The notes under the pieces: model-generated
What the model saw: the letters and a program-made list of their open reading frames with translations, nothing else
Database searches by the model: none
Told to the model about the DNA's origin: nothing
NCBI GenBank assembly: GCA_015486505.1
Contig: WFRP01000159.1
Span: 1-9,662 of the forward strand
Length of the DNA stretch: 9,662 nucleotides
Direction of reading: 5' to 3'
From: Pseudomonadota bacterium
GTDB lineage: Bacteria > Desulfobacterota > Anaeroferrophillalia > Anaeroferrophillales > Tharpellaceae
Position numbers and translations under genes: made by a program
Part shown: piece after piece, positions 1 to 6,571 of the stretch
How the letters are laid out: every line of letters starts with the position of its first letter
Position numbering within the stretch: the stretch's first letter is position 1

Positions 1-69
1 ACATTTTCTTGTTTTTACAGTTGAAAAAAGCTGTCGAAAAAAACAAGAAAATAACCTGTAAGGTACTAA
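1..69 (-). repeat. Dispersed TTAG-flanked palindromic repeat, copy A (cut by window edge)
   Basis: Read on the minus strand, this is TTAG followed by TACCTTACAGG and the AT-rich palindrome of the dispersed repeat. All 69 nt are identical to positions 3386-3454 of the copy upstream of wtpA. Only the 5' part is present; the GC-rich hairpins and the terminal TTAG would lie left of the window. The TTAG boundary is at 66-69 (CTAA on the plus strand). No protein is predicted. The repeat identity is seen directly; mobility is inferred from the other copies. Confidence 0.9.
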
Positions 70-131
70 TGGGCTCCCGCTCGCTTCCGAAAAACAACGA
101 AATCGTTTCCGCAACCGCTTACGAAAAACCA

Positions 132-157
132 CCCCCGCCCCCTCCAGAAGGCGGGGG
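132..157. other. GC-rich hairpin in intergenic DNA
   Basis: An 8-bp perfect stem (CCCCCGCC at 132-139, GGCGGGGG at 150-157) encloses a 10-nt loop. Read on the minus strand, the stem is followed by TGGTTTTTCG, which resembles a weak Rho-independent terminator. On the plus strand it is followed by ATAAAATTT with no U-tract. No minus-strand gene is seen to its right, so a terminator role is uncertain. The rest of 70-278 shows no gene. Confidence 0.45.
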
Positions 158-190
158 ATAAAATTTGGCTGAATAGTTACAAAATAGAAA

Positions 191-220
191 CCACAGATGA
201 ACGCAGATTAACACAGATTT
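191..220 (+). repeat. Fragment of CCACAGATGAACGCAG-type short repeat
   Basis: The stretch is internally repetitive: the CAGAT unit recurs at roughly 10-12 nt spacing (CAGATGAACG, CAGATTAACA, CAGATTT). From general knowledge, variants of CCACAGATGAACACAGAT occur as intergenic repeats in many unrelated bacterial genomes. It runs directly into TTAGTACC at 219-226, which matches the first eight bases of the dispersed repeat, though the following sequence differs. No coding potential is visible. Its function is unknown. Confidence 0.5.
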
Positions 221-278
221 AGTACCGCTCACGTTGCTTGTATATATGTGGCCGCGGTAGCGGTCTGGGATGCTTTAA

Positions 279-2630
279 ATGAGACGGATTTTCCGGTTTT
301 GCGCCCGGTGGCGTTTCGGGCTGGCCGGGGCGGCGCTTCTGGCCCTGATCGCGGGCTGGGCGGCTTTTTTGCGCACTCCCTTGACGACTGATGTCGCGGA
401 GCTGCTGCCGGATCGGGGCAATCAGGCTCTGGCGGATTTTCGTTTGCTGGCCAAGGCCCCTTTGGCGCGCCGGATTGTGCTCAGATTGCGTGATGAGGGT
501 GCCGCCGGTCAGGGGCGGCTGCTGGCGGTTGCCAACAAGTTGGCCGGGCGGCTGCGGGGGCCGTTTTTCAGTCGGGTAGTGAGCGGGCCGGAGGGTGAGG
601 GCTCGGCTTTGCTGACTTTTGCGCTGGAGCAGTGGCCGGATTTAATGCGGCCGCAAGATTATGATTCGATTCGTCAGCGTCTGACGGCCGGCTCGGTTGC
701 GGCGGCGTTGCGGGATGTTTATGACAAATTATTACAGCCGACCGGATTTCTGCAGAAAAAGATGCTGCTCGCCGATCCGCTCAATTTTCGTAAGCTGATT
801 TTTCCCCGTCTTTTATCTCTGAATCCTTTGGCTGAAGCCCGGGTTGTCGACGGCCATTTTTTAAGCGTCGATGGCCGGGAAACGCTGCTTTTGCTTGAAA
901 CGCCGGTCTCGATTACTGATTATAAGGGCTCTAAAGAACTGGCGGCGGAATTGAAGCGAATTATAAAAGAGGTTGTTCCCGCCGGCATTCAAACTCTGAT
1001 TTTAAGCGGTCATCTTTACACAAAGGCCAATGCCGCCGCGATTCAGCGGGATATGGTTGTTGTCCTCGGGGCTTCATTGCTGGCGCTGCTGTTGATTTTT
1101 CTGGCTTTTATGCGCGAGCGCCGGGCGCTTCTGGTTTTTCTGCTGCCGGTTGCGATTCTCGGACCGGCTCTTGGTCTGACCGGCCTGGTTGAAGGCTCCA
1201 TTTCAGCGATTACGATCGGTTTCGGGGCGGTGCTTATGGGGGTGACAATTGATTACGGTCTGCATCTCTATTTCGGTCTGAAAGATAGCGGCCGCCCGCC
1301 GGAAGAGGTGGTTAAAACCCTGGCTCCGCCGCTTCTGGCGGCGGCTTTGACCACGGTCGGCGCCTTTTCGGTGCAGTTGTTTTCGGTTCTGCCGGGGCAG
1401 CGGCAATTGGCGCTGTTTGCCATTTTCGGAATTCTTCTGGCGATAATTCCGGCCTTGCTGCTGCTGCCGCATTTTCTTGGCGGCAGGCCGAGTATGGTTG
1501 CCGGAGAGGGGGAGCTTCCGTATCGTAAGATTCATCGACCGCGACTGGTACTGCTGTCCTGGGTTTTGGCGATGCTCTTTCTGGCGCTTATGGCGCTGCG
1601 GATTAATTGCGTTGGTGATCTCAGGCAGGTAAACCTGGTGCCGGAATCATTACGGGCTGCGGAAAACAGTCTCAAATCGGTTTGGGGTGAGGTTCGCGGC
1701 CGGGCTCTGGGCTTTGCCCGGGGTGATACTTTAGAAGAGGCTCTGCAGGTTAACGAAAAACTTTATCCGCTTTTGCGGCAGCAGTTTTCCGCCCGTGAGA
1801 TCGTGAGCCTGGCTCCGATTTTACCTTCGGCGAAAACCCAGGAGCGGCGTCGTAAAGCGTGGCGGCTTTTCTGGAATCCGCAGCGTTTAAATGAATTGCA
1901 GTTAAACCTTGAGCGGGCCGGCCGGGAAATTGGTTTTGCGGCTCCAGCTTTTACCCCATTTGTCAAGAGTTTGTCCCAACTGCCGCCGCAGCTGAGCCTG
2001 GATTTCTGGCGGAGGGCGGGCTTTGCGGCCCTGTTCGCGGCGCTGATCGATTGCGGCGGGTCCGGGGTTACGGTTATCTCCTTGCTTCCTGATCGATTAA
2101 ATGCCGACCTGATGGAAAAATGCAACGCTGTTACCGGCGTCCGTCTGGTTTCGCCGAAGCTGTTTAATCAGGAGGTAAGTGCCGCAATCAGTGCTGATTT
2201 ATTGCGATTTATTAGCCTGGCCTTAATCGTTGTAAGTTTGATTCTGCTGTTTTTATTGCGCAATTTATATCAGGCCGGTCTGGCGCTGCTACCGGTTCTC
2301 GCCGGTCTTTTGTCGATGTTCGGGATTATGGGACTTTGCGGCCTCTCTTTTAATATCTTTAATCTGGTTGCCGCGATTCTGCTGATCGGCCTGGGGGTTG
2401 ATTATGGGATTTTTATGGTCTATCGCCTTTTTCGCGGCAGCGATCAGGCGGTAGAAAAAGCGGTAATGGTTTCGGCATTAACGACTCTGGCCGGTTTCGG
2501 GGTTTTGGTTCTGGCCCGGCATCCGGCACTTAATTCAATCGGTTTGACGGTTCTTTTAGGGGTCGGCGGAGCCTTGCCGACGGTGCTTTGGGTCTTGCCG
2601 GCGTTAGCTGAGATTGGCAAAAGGGAGTAG
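279..2630 (+). CDS. RND/MMPL superfamily membrane exporter (COG4258-like)
   Basis: A 783-aa inner-membrane protein with the duplicated RND/MMPL layout. TM1 is at about residues 12-31, followed by a periplasmic loop to about 255. TM segments cluster at about 257-400, with another at 422-440. A second periplasmic loop runs to about 640, and a last TM cluster lies at about 641-777. Each half has the family's charged TM motif, GVTIDYG at 321-327 and GLGVDYG at 704-710, both within a ...GfGavLmGv/LLIGLGV context. The length fits the short predicted-exporter branch rather than the trimeric multidrug pumps of about 1000 aa. Relatives are proposed to move lipids or hydrophobic products using the proton gradient; the substrate here cannot be told. 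The ATG at 279 is weakly preceded by CTGGGA. It is followed after 2 bp by aat, so the two are probably co-transcribed. Family assignment is firm, function inferred. Confidence 0.88.
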   Translation: MRRIFRFCARWRFGLAGAALLALIAGWAAFLRTPLTTDVAELLPDRGNQALADFRLLAKAPLARRIVLRLRDEGAAGQGRLLAVANKLAGRLRGPFFSRVVSGPEGEGSALLTFALEQWPDLMRPQDYDSIRQRLTAGSVAAALRDVYDKLLQPTGFLQKKMLLADPLNFRKLIFPRLLSLNPLAEARVVDGHFLSVDGRETLLLLETPVSITDYKGSKELAAELKRIIKEVVPAGIQTLILSGHLYTKANAAAIQRDMVVVLGASLLALLLIFLAFMRERRALLVFLLPVAILGPALGLTGLVEGSISAITIGFGAVLMGVTIDYGLHLYFGLKDSGRPPEEVVKTLAPPLLAAALTTVGAFSVQLFSVLPGQRQLALFAIFGILLAIIPALLLLPHFLGGRPSMVAGEGELPYRKIHRPRLVLLSWVLAMLFLALMALRINCVGDLRQVNLVPESLRAAENSLKSVWGEVRGRALGFARGDTLEEALQVNEKLYPLLRQQFSAREIVSLAPILPSAKTQERRRKAWRLFWNPQRLNELQLNLERAGREIGFAAPAFTPFVKSLSQLPPQLSLDFWRRAGFAALFAALIDCGGSGVTVISLLPDRLNADLMEKCNAVTGVRLVSPKLFNQEVSAAISADLLRFISLALIVVSLILLFLLRNLYQAGLALLPVLAGLLSMFGIMGLCGLSFNIFNLVAAILLIGLGVDYGIFMVYRLFRGSDQAVEKAVMVSALTTLAGFGVLVLARHPALNSIGLTVLLGVGGALPTVLWVLPALAEIGKRE

Positions 2631-2632
2631 CG

Positions 2633-3316
2633 ATGCCGGTTTATCGACTCACTCAGCGACCGGTTTTTCCCCCGGCGTATCTGGCGGAAAAAGCCAACGG
2701 TCTTCTGGCGGTGGGCGGCGATCTCTCCCGTGAGCGTCTGTTGCGAGCTTATGCCGGCGGAATTTTCCCCTGGTATTCCCCCGGTGATCCCTTGCTCTGG
2801 TGGTCGCCCGACCCCCGGGCCCTGCTGTTTCCGGCAGAGTTCCATCTCTCCCGGCGGAACCGGCGTTATTTAAAGAACTCAGGTTTCAGCGTGTGTCGTG
2901 ATACTGCGTTTACTGCGGTCATCAAGGCCTGTGCCGAAACCCCCAGGCGGCATGAGGCCGGCACCTGGATAACCCCGGAAATGCAGGTGGCCTATTGCGA
3001 TCTGCACAGGGCCGGTTACGCGCACTCAATCGAGATTTTCCAGGGGCATAAACTGGTCGGCGGCCTCTACGGCATCGGTCTGGGCCGTTGTTTTTTTGCC
3101 GAATCAATGTTTTCCCTGGTCGATCACGCCTCGAAGGCGGCCCTGGTTGATCTTGTGTCCCGGGCCCGTCGGCGAAAATTTCATTTCATTGATGTCCAGT
3201 TTCTCACCCCGCATTTAAAACAGTTTGGCGTCCGCGAAATCAGCCGCCGGGACTACCTTTTACGTCTGGAACGGGCCCTGAAAAAACCGACCGAGCGTAA
3301 GGTTTGGTCGGACTGA
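2633..3316 (+). CDS. aat: Leucyl/phenylalanyl-tRNA--protein transferase
   Basis: This cytoplasmic enzyme transfers Leu or Phe from aminoacyl-tRNA to proteins with N-terminal Arg or Lys, marking them for ClpS/ClpAP degradation (bacterial N-end rule). The 227-aa length is close to the E. coli enzyme (234 aa). Family signatures in order are GLLAVGGDL (23-31), YAGGIFPWY (40-48), WWSPDPR (56-62), TWITPEM (111-117), HSIEIF (131-136), LVGGLYGIGLG (141-151), FFAESMFS (154-161) and FIDVQFLTPHLKQFG (185-199). E157, D187 and Q189 align with the E. coli active-site residues E156, D186 and Q188. The usual FFGESMF reads FFAESMF here, a mild change. The start codon lies 2 bp after the exporter stop, and the ribosome site (AAAGGGAG, about 2620-2627) lies inside that gene's end, so translation is probably coupled. 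No clpA or clpS gene is adjacent. Confidence 0.96.
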   Translation: MPVYRLTQRPVFPPAYLAEKANGLLAVGGDLSRERLLRAYAGGIFPWYSPGDPLLWWSPDPRALLFPAEFHLSRRNRRYLKNSGFSVCRDTAFTAVIKACAETPRRHEAGTWITPEMQVAYCDLHRAGYAHSIEIFQGHKLVGGLYGIGLGRCFFAESMFSLVDHASKAALVDLVSRARRRKFHFIDVQFLTPHLKQFGVREISRRDYLLRLERALKKPTERKVWSD

Positions 3317-3350
3317 TAATTACCGTAAACAACTAAAAATTACTTTTAGC

Positions 3351-3379
3351 TTGCGAAAATAACTGAAAAGTCGTATGAA
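3351..3379 (+). promoter_or_regulatory. Candidate sigma70-like promoter for wtpABC
   Basis: TTGCGA (3351-3356) and TATGAA (3374-3379) are separated by 17 nt, each matching the consensus at four of six positions. It lies in the aat-wtpA gap. A start about 7 nt downstream would fall at the TTAG that begins the repeat at 3386, so the whole repeat would be transcribed as the wtpA leader. Only sequence resemblance supports this. Confidence 0.3.
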
Positions 3380-3385
3380 TCCGCG

Positions 3386-3546
3386 TTAGTACCTTACAGG
3401 TTATTTTCTTGTTTTTTTCGACAGCTTTTTTCAACTGTAAAAACAAGAAAATGTTCTGATAAGAGTACTTATTTGCGACCAGCGGAAGTGCCCCTGGGTG
3501 CGGGCCGCAAGGCTCCGTTTGGGTTGCGGGTTTGTTCCCGCATTAG
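3386..3546 (+). repeat. Dispersed TTAG-flanked palindromic repeat, copy B (full length)
   Basis: This is a full 161-bp copy, TTAG to TTAG. The first half (about 3388-3469) is a long imperfect palindrome: AGTACCTTACAGGTTATTTT pairs with the complement of ...AAAATGTTCTGATAAGAGTACT, with CTTGTTTTT/AAAAACAAG inside and an apex around CGACAGC...CAACTGT. Then comes a GC-rich hairpin region (about 3473-3511, TTGCG...CGCAA outer arms with an inner ACCAG/CTGGGT pairing) and a terminal hairpin TGCGGG (3525-3530) / CCCGCA (3537-3542) before TTAG (3543-3546). It differs from copy D at about four positions. It ends only 8 bp before the wtpA Shine-Dalgarno. It lies in the same orientation as wtpA. Confidence 0.95.
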
Positions 3547-3554
3547 TTGTTTAC

Positions 3555-3558
3555 GGAG
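3555..3558 (+). promoter_or_regulatory. Ribosome binding site that decides the wtpA start
   Basis: GGAG at 3555-3558 precedes three consecutive ATG codons at 3560, 3563 and 3566. Only the third has normal spacing (7 nt). The reading frame stays open upstream to a TTG at 3473, but that stretch lies in the dispersed repeat and would put 31 non-family residues before the signal peptide. Confidence 0.65.
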
Positions 3559-3565
3559 AATGATG

Positions 3566-4552
3566 ATGAAGAAAATTGTTGGTTTGATTGCGACGTTGCT
3601 TCCGGTCCTGTTGGCTTTGTCGGTGCCGGGTGTCAATCCGGCTTGGGCCAGAGCCCGGGAAAAGGTTATTATCTTTCATGCCGGCAGTCTGTCGCTGCCG
3701 CTGGCGGCGATGGAAAAGGCTTTTGAAGCGGAAAATCCGGGGATCGATATTCAGCGGGAGGGCAGCGGCAGCCGTAAGTGCGCCCGCAAGATTACCGATC
3801 TCGGTAAAGAGTGCGATATTATGGCCTCGGCTGATTTCAGCGTCATTGACAATCTTCTGATCCCCGATTTTGCCGCCTGGAATATCCGTTTTGCCACGAA
3901 CCAGATGGTACTTTGTTATACTGACGAAAGTGCCTATGTGGAAGAGTTGACGCCGGAGAGCTGGACCGCTATCCTGGCTCGCAAAGGGGTCGAATGGGGG
4001 CACTCCGATCCCAATCTTGACCCTTGCGGCTATCGTTCATTAATGGTTCTGCAATTAGCGGAAAAAGCTTTCAAAAAGCCGGGTCTCAATCAGCGCCTGC
4101 TCGCCAACCGGCCGCTGCGCAATATCCGCCCCAAAGAGGTCGAGCTGATTGCCATGCTGGAGAACGGTGCCTTAGATTATGCCTGGGAGTATCGCTCGAT
4201 TGCGGTTCAGCATAAGATCAAGTTTTTGCGCCTGCCGGAAGAGATCAACCTGAGTAACTATGCGCTTGATCCTTTTTACCGGCAGGCGGTGGTTGCCGTG
4301 AGCGGGAAAAAACCGGGGGAGAAAATCACTCTGCATGGTAAATCGATTACCTATGGCGTGACCCTGCTTAAGGAAGCCCCGCATAAGGCGGCGGCGCTTA
4401 AATTCCTCGATTATATGCTCAATCCTGCGGGCGGGCTTAAGATTCTGGCCGAGATGGGCCAGCCGCCGATTGTCCCGGCCCGGGTCAGCGATGCAAAAGT
4501 GGTTGCAATTTTGCCGGAAATGCTGAAGAAACGAGTTGTCGCCGACAAATAA
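3566..4552 (+). CDS. wtpA: Tungstate/molybdate ABC transporter substrate-binding protein
   Basis: A 328-aa periplasmic oxyanion-binding protein that delivers tungstate, possibly also molybdate, to WtpBC. A Sec signal peptide covers residues 1-28 (MKK, hydrophobic core, cut near NPAWA). The mature part starts KVIIFHAGSLSLP (33-45), the oxyanion-loop signature of the WtpA branch, followed by REGSGSR (64-70), ITDLGKECDIMASAD (76-90), HSDPNLDPCGYRSL (146-159) and RPKEVELIAMLENGALDY (188-205) running into WEYRSIAVQH (207-216). From memory, these match Pyrococcus/Archaeoglobus WtpA more closely than E. coli ModA. D152 and E208 probably correspond to the carboxylates that give archaeal WtpA octahedral metal coordination (inference). 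The ATG at 3566 was chosen by ribosome-site spacing. It is first gene of the operon, with wtpB 4 bp downstream. Tungstate versus molybdate preference cannot be read from sequence alone. Confidence 0.92.
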   Translation: MKKIVGLIATLLPVLLALSVPGVNPAWARAREKVIIFHAGSLSLPLAAMEKAFEAENPGIDIQREGSGSRKCARKITDLGKECDIMASADFSVIDNLLIPDFAAWNIRFATNQMVLCYTDESAYVEELTPESWTAILARKGVEWGHSDPNLDPCGYRSLMVLQLAEKAFKKPGLNQRLLANRPLRNIRPKEVELIAMLENGALDYAWEYRSIAVQHKIKFLRLPEEINLSNYALDPFYRQAVVAVSGKKPGEKITLHGKSITYGVTLLKEAPHKAAALKFLDYMLNPAGGLKILAEMGQPPIVPARVSDAKVVAILPEMLKKRVVADK

Positions 4553-4556
4553 AAAG

Positions 4557-5354
4557 ATGCGAAAAGAGACTTTTCTCTGGTTAACCCTGATCAGCAGTTT
4601 CATCGTGCTGCTCTTTGTTACGGTGCCGCTCTTAAGGATGCTGACGGCGCCCTCATTCGCCTCCCTGTGGGAGACTATCCGCGACCCCGAGGTTTACAGA
4701 TCGATTGGCTTAAGTCTTTACACCGGGATCAGTGCGGCGGCAATCTGTTTTGTTTGCGGCACGCCGCTGGCATACCTTCTCGCCCGGAGTGAATTTCGCG
4801 GCAAGAAACTGGTTGAGGCAATTGTCGATCTGCCGATTGTGATTCCGCATCCGGTGGTCGGGATCGCGCTTTTGGGTCTGGTCGGGAAAAATTTCTGGCT
4901 TGGTCGTTTAATGCATGAGATCGGTCTGCGGATTGTCGGCAGTCCGGCCGGGATTATTATGGTTATGACCTTTGTCGGCCTGCCTTTCTACCTGCAGGCG
5001 GCGAAAGAGGGTTTTGCCTCGGTCTCGCCCAGATTGGAAGCCGTTTCCCGCAGCCTCGGCGCGTCAATGTTCGCGACCTTTATTCACGTCACCTTTCCCC
5101 TGGCCTGGCGTTCGATTCTGAGCGGGATTATTATGTGCTGCGCCCGGGCGATCAGTGAATTCGGGGCGGTAATCATAATTGCTTATCACCCGATGATTGC
5201 GCCGGTGCTGATGTATGAGCGTTTTCAGTCGTTCGGCCTGCGCTATTCGCAGCCGGTCGCGGTCTGGCTGATTTTCGTCTGCCTGCTCCTGTTTCTCTCC
5301 CTGCGGCTGATCGGCGGCAGTTCCCGCAGGTTTGAGAGCCGGGGCCGGGTATGA
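4557..5354 (+). CDS. wtpB: Tungstate/molybdate ABC transporter permease
   Basis: A 265-aa inner-membrane permease (BPD_transp_1 fold) forming the channel for oxyanions delivered by WtpA. TM segments lie at about residues 8-28, 52-76, 96-112, 131-150, 186-212 and 232-252, the expected six. The cytoplasmic EAA loop that contacts the ATPase is clear at 161-181 (EAVSRSLGAS, then I-x-VTFP), and DLPIVIPHPVVGIALLG (91-107) is typical of ModB/WtpB/CysT-type permeases. The ATG at 4557 follows the wtpA stop by 4 bp. A TTG at 4536, preceded by GAAGAAACGAG, would add seven residues and overlap wtpA; it is a less likely start because those residues precede the first TM without conserved sequence. The 3' end overlaps wtpC by 4 bp (ATGA), which implies translational coupling. 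Confidence 0.92.
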   Translation: MRKETFLWLTLISSFIVLLFVTVPLLRMLTAPSFASLWETIRDPEVYRSIGLSLYTGISAAAICFVCGTPLAYLLARSEFRGKKLVEAIVDLPIVIPHPVVGIALLGLVGKNFWLGRLMHEIGLRIVGSPAGIIMVMTFVGLPFYLQAAKEGFASVSPRLEAVSRSLGASMFATFIHVTFPLAWRSILSGIIMCCARAISEFGAVIIIAYHPMIAPVLMYERFQSFGLRYSQPVAVWLIFVCLLLFLSLRLIGGSSRRFESRGRV

Positions 5355-6409
5355 GTTTAACGATTGAAAATCTGGCGGTTGATCTCGGGCAGTTTCAGCT
5401 TCGGGATGTTAACCTTACTCTGGAAACCGGCGATTTTTTTGCTCTGCTGGGCCCGACCGGAGCCGGTAAAAGTGTTTTGCTTGAAGCCCTGGTCGGGCTG
5501 GTGCCGCAGAGTAGCGGCGCAATCTATATTAATGAGCGCGAAATCAGCCGGCTGCCGCCGGAAGAACGCGGTATCGGGATTGTTTATCAGGATTACGCAC
5601 TCTTTCCGCATCTTACGGTGCGGGAGAATATTCGTTACGGACTTAAATTTAAATCCCGGAAAAAATCCGGCCGCAAAGCCGAAGGCAACCGACCGGACGC
5701 TGCCGCTGAACTGATCCCGCTTTTAGGCCTGGGCCATCTGCTGCAGCGTTATCCTGTGACCTTGAGCGGCGGCGAACAGCAGCGGGTCGCCCTGGCCCGG
5801 GCCCTGGTGGTTAAACCCGATATTCTGCTTCTGGATGAACCGCTTTCCGCCCTTGATCCCAATTTTCGTCAGGAGTTGCGAAGCTATCTCAAAAAACTCC
5901 ACGCCGTAAGCGGCGCGACTTTCCTGATGGTGACCCACGATTTTGCCGAAGCTCTGTCGCTGGCCCGCCATGCCGCGATTATGGCTGCCGGTCGCATCGA
6001 GCAGCACGGCACTATCGAAGATATTTTCCGGCGGCCGACCACCGCCGTGGTTGCCGATTTTGTTGGTATGAAAAATTTGTTCAAGGTTGAATTTTCAGCG
6101 GCCGCAGCCCGCTGCGAGGCGGTTGAATTTAAAATCGCCCGGCGCCCGGAACCCGGCTCGGGCTTTATCGCCATTCGTCCCGAAGATCTTATCTTAAGCA
6201 AAAATCCGCTGATTTCAAGTCTGCAGAATTCATTCAAAGGCAGGGTCAAGGCCGTGCGCAGTCACGGTTTTTTCTATGAAATTGATCTTATTGTCAAAAC
6301 TTTAATCTTTACCGCGGTCATCACCAATCACGCTTTCTTCGACCTGAACCCCGCCGTCAATAACGACCTCTACCTATCTTTCAAAGCCACCGCCGTCCAC
6401 ATATTTTAA
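5351..6409 (+). CDS. wtpC: Tungstate/molybdate ABC transporter ATP-binding protein
   Basis: A 352-aa cytoplasmic ATPase that energises WtpB. All nucleotide-binding motifs are intact: Walker A GPTGAGKS (34-41), Q-loop Q80 in VYQDY, ABC signature LSGGEQQ (138-144), Walker B ILLLDE (158-163), D-loop SALD (166-169) and switch H196 in THD. The segment after about residue 235 (VGMKNLFKVEF... GFIAIRPEDLIL... FKGRVKAVRSHGFFYEIDL) is the accessory TOBE/MOP-like domain. In related transporters it can bind the oxyanion and inhibit transport; whether it does so here is unknown. A basic insert (KSRKKSGRKAEGNR, 101-114) lies between the Q-loop and the signature. The start codon overlaps the wtpB stop (ATGA). 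It is the last gene of the operon; a 25-bp inverted repeat begins 15 bp after its stop. Confidence 0.93.
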   Translation: MSLTIENLAVDLGQFQLRDVNLTLETGDFFALLGPTGAGKSVLLEALVGLVPQSSGAIYINEREISRLPPEERGIGIVYQDYALFPHLTVRENIRYGLKFKSRKKSGRKAEGNRPDAAAELIPLLGLGHLLQRYPVTLSGGEQQRVALARALVVKPDILLLDEPLSALDPNFRQELRSYLKKLHAVSGATFLMVTHDFAEALSLARHAAIMAAGRIEQHGTIEDIFRRPTTAVVADFVGMKNLFKVEFSAAAARCEAVEFKIARRPEPGSGFIAIRPEDLILSKNPLISSLQNSFKGRVKAVRSHGFFYEIDLIVKTLIFTAVITNHAFFDLNPAVNNDLYLSFKATAVHIF

Positions 6410-6423
6410 AAACTCCGTCGCCA

Positions 6424-6501
6424 TCAAATACCCATAAGTCAAGCCTGATACCCAAGTTGTAGAAAATCTTTTGGGGTCAGGCTTGACTTATGGGTATTTG
6501 A
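6424..6501. repeat. Perfect 25-bp inverted repeat (GGGGTCAGG-type palindromic element)
   Basis: The arms at 6424-6448 and 6477-6501 are exact reverse complements over 25 bp, separated by 28 nt. The stem can extend imperfectly inward (TACCCAAG against CTTTTGGGG). The right arm is preceded by TTTTGGGGTCAGGCTTGAC, a motif I associate with REP/RAYT-type intergenic repeats (from memory, not searched). It starts 15 bp after the wtpC stop and could block or end transcription as a hairpin, but no U-tract follows, so a classical Rho-independent terminator is not supported. It shares no sequence with the TTAG-flanked repeat family. Confidence 0.85.
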
Positions 6502-6542
6502 GATAGTCTGAAATAGCAGTTTGTTCTGGAGGTGTCTGGAGA

Positions 6543-6571
6543 TTGACATGCTGTGAAATATAAAGTACAGT
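6543..6571 (+). promoter_or_regulatory. Candidate sigma70-like promoter before the NimA-like pseudogene
   Basis: A perfect TTGACA (6543-6548) is followed after 17 nt by TACAGT (6566-6571, four of six consensus positions). It lies about 100 bp upstream of the broken gene's ATG at 6669. The remainder of 6502-6668 shows no gene; an AGGAG at 6649-6653 is a somewhat distant ribosome site. Only resemblance supports this. Confidence 0.4.

Noticed and set aside
3331..3349. CTAAAAATTACTTTTAG hairpin after aat as a terminator
   Set aside because: The stem is only about 6 AT base pairs with no following U-tract, too weak to support.
3386..3546. Interpreting the repeat as an IS5-type MITE with YTAR target duplication
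   Set aside because: TTAG fits YTAR, but the ends lack terminal inverted repeats (TACCTTACAGG versus TGCGGGAACAA) and all visible sites are strictly TTAG. Not fully excluded.
3473..3565. N-terminal extension of WtpA from TTG at 3473
   Set aside because: The extra residues are translated repeat sequence and would sit before a complete signal peptide; GGAG is placed for ATG 3566.
3317..3565. Molybdenum/tungsten cofactor riboswitch before wtpA
   Set aside because: The region is mostly the dispersed repeat, found elsewhere beside unrelated genes; no Moco-type conserved core was seen.
3551..4003. Long minus-strand open frames opposite wtpA, wtpC and the exporter
   Set aside because: They are antisense to strongly conserved genes, show no recognisable domains and have low-complexity R/Q-rich translations typical of shadow frames.
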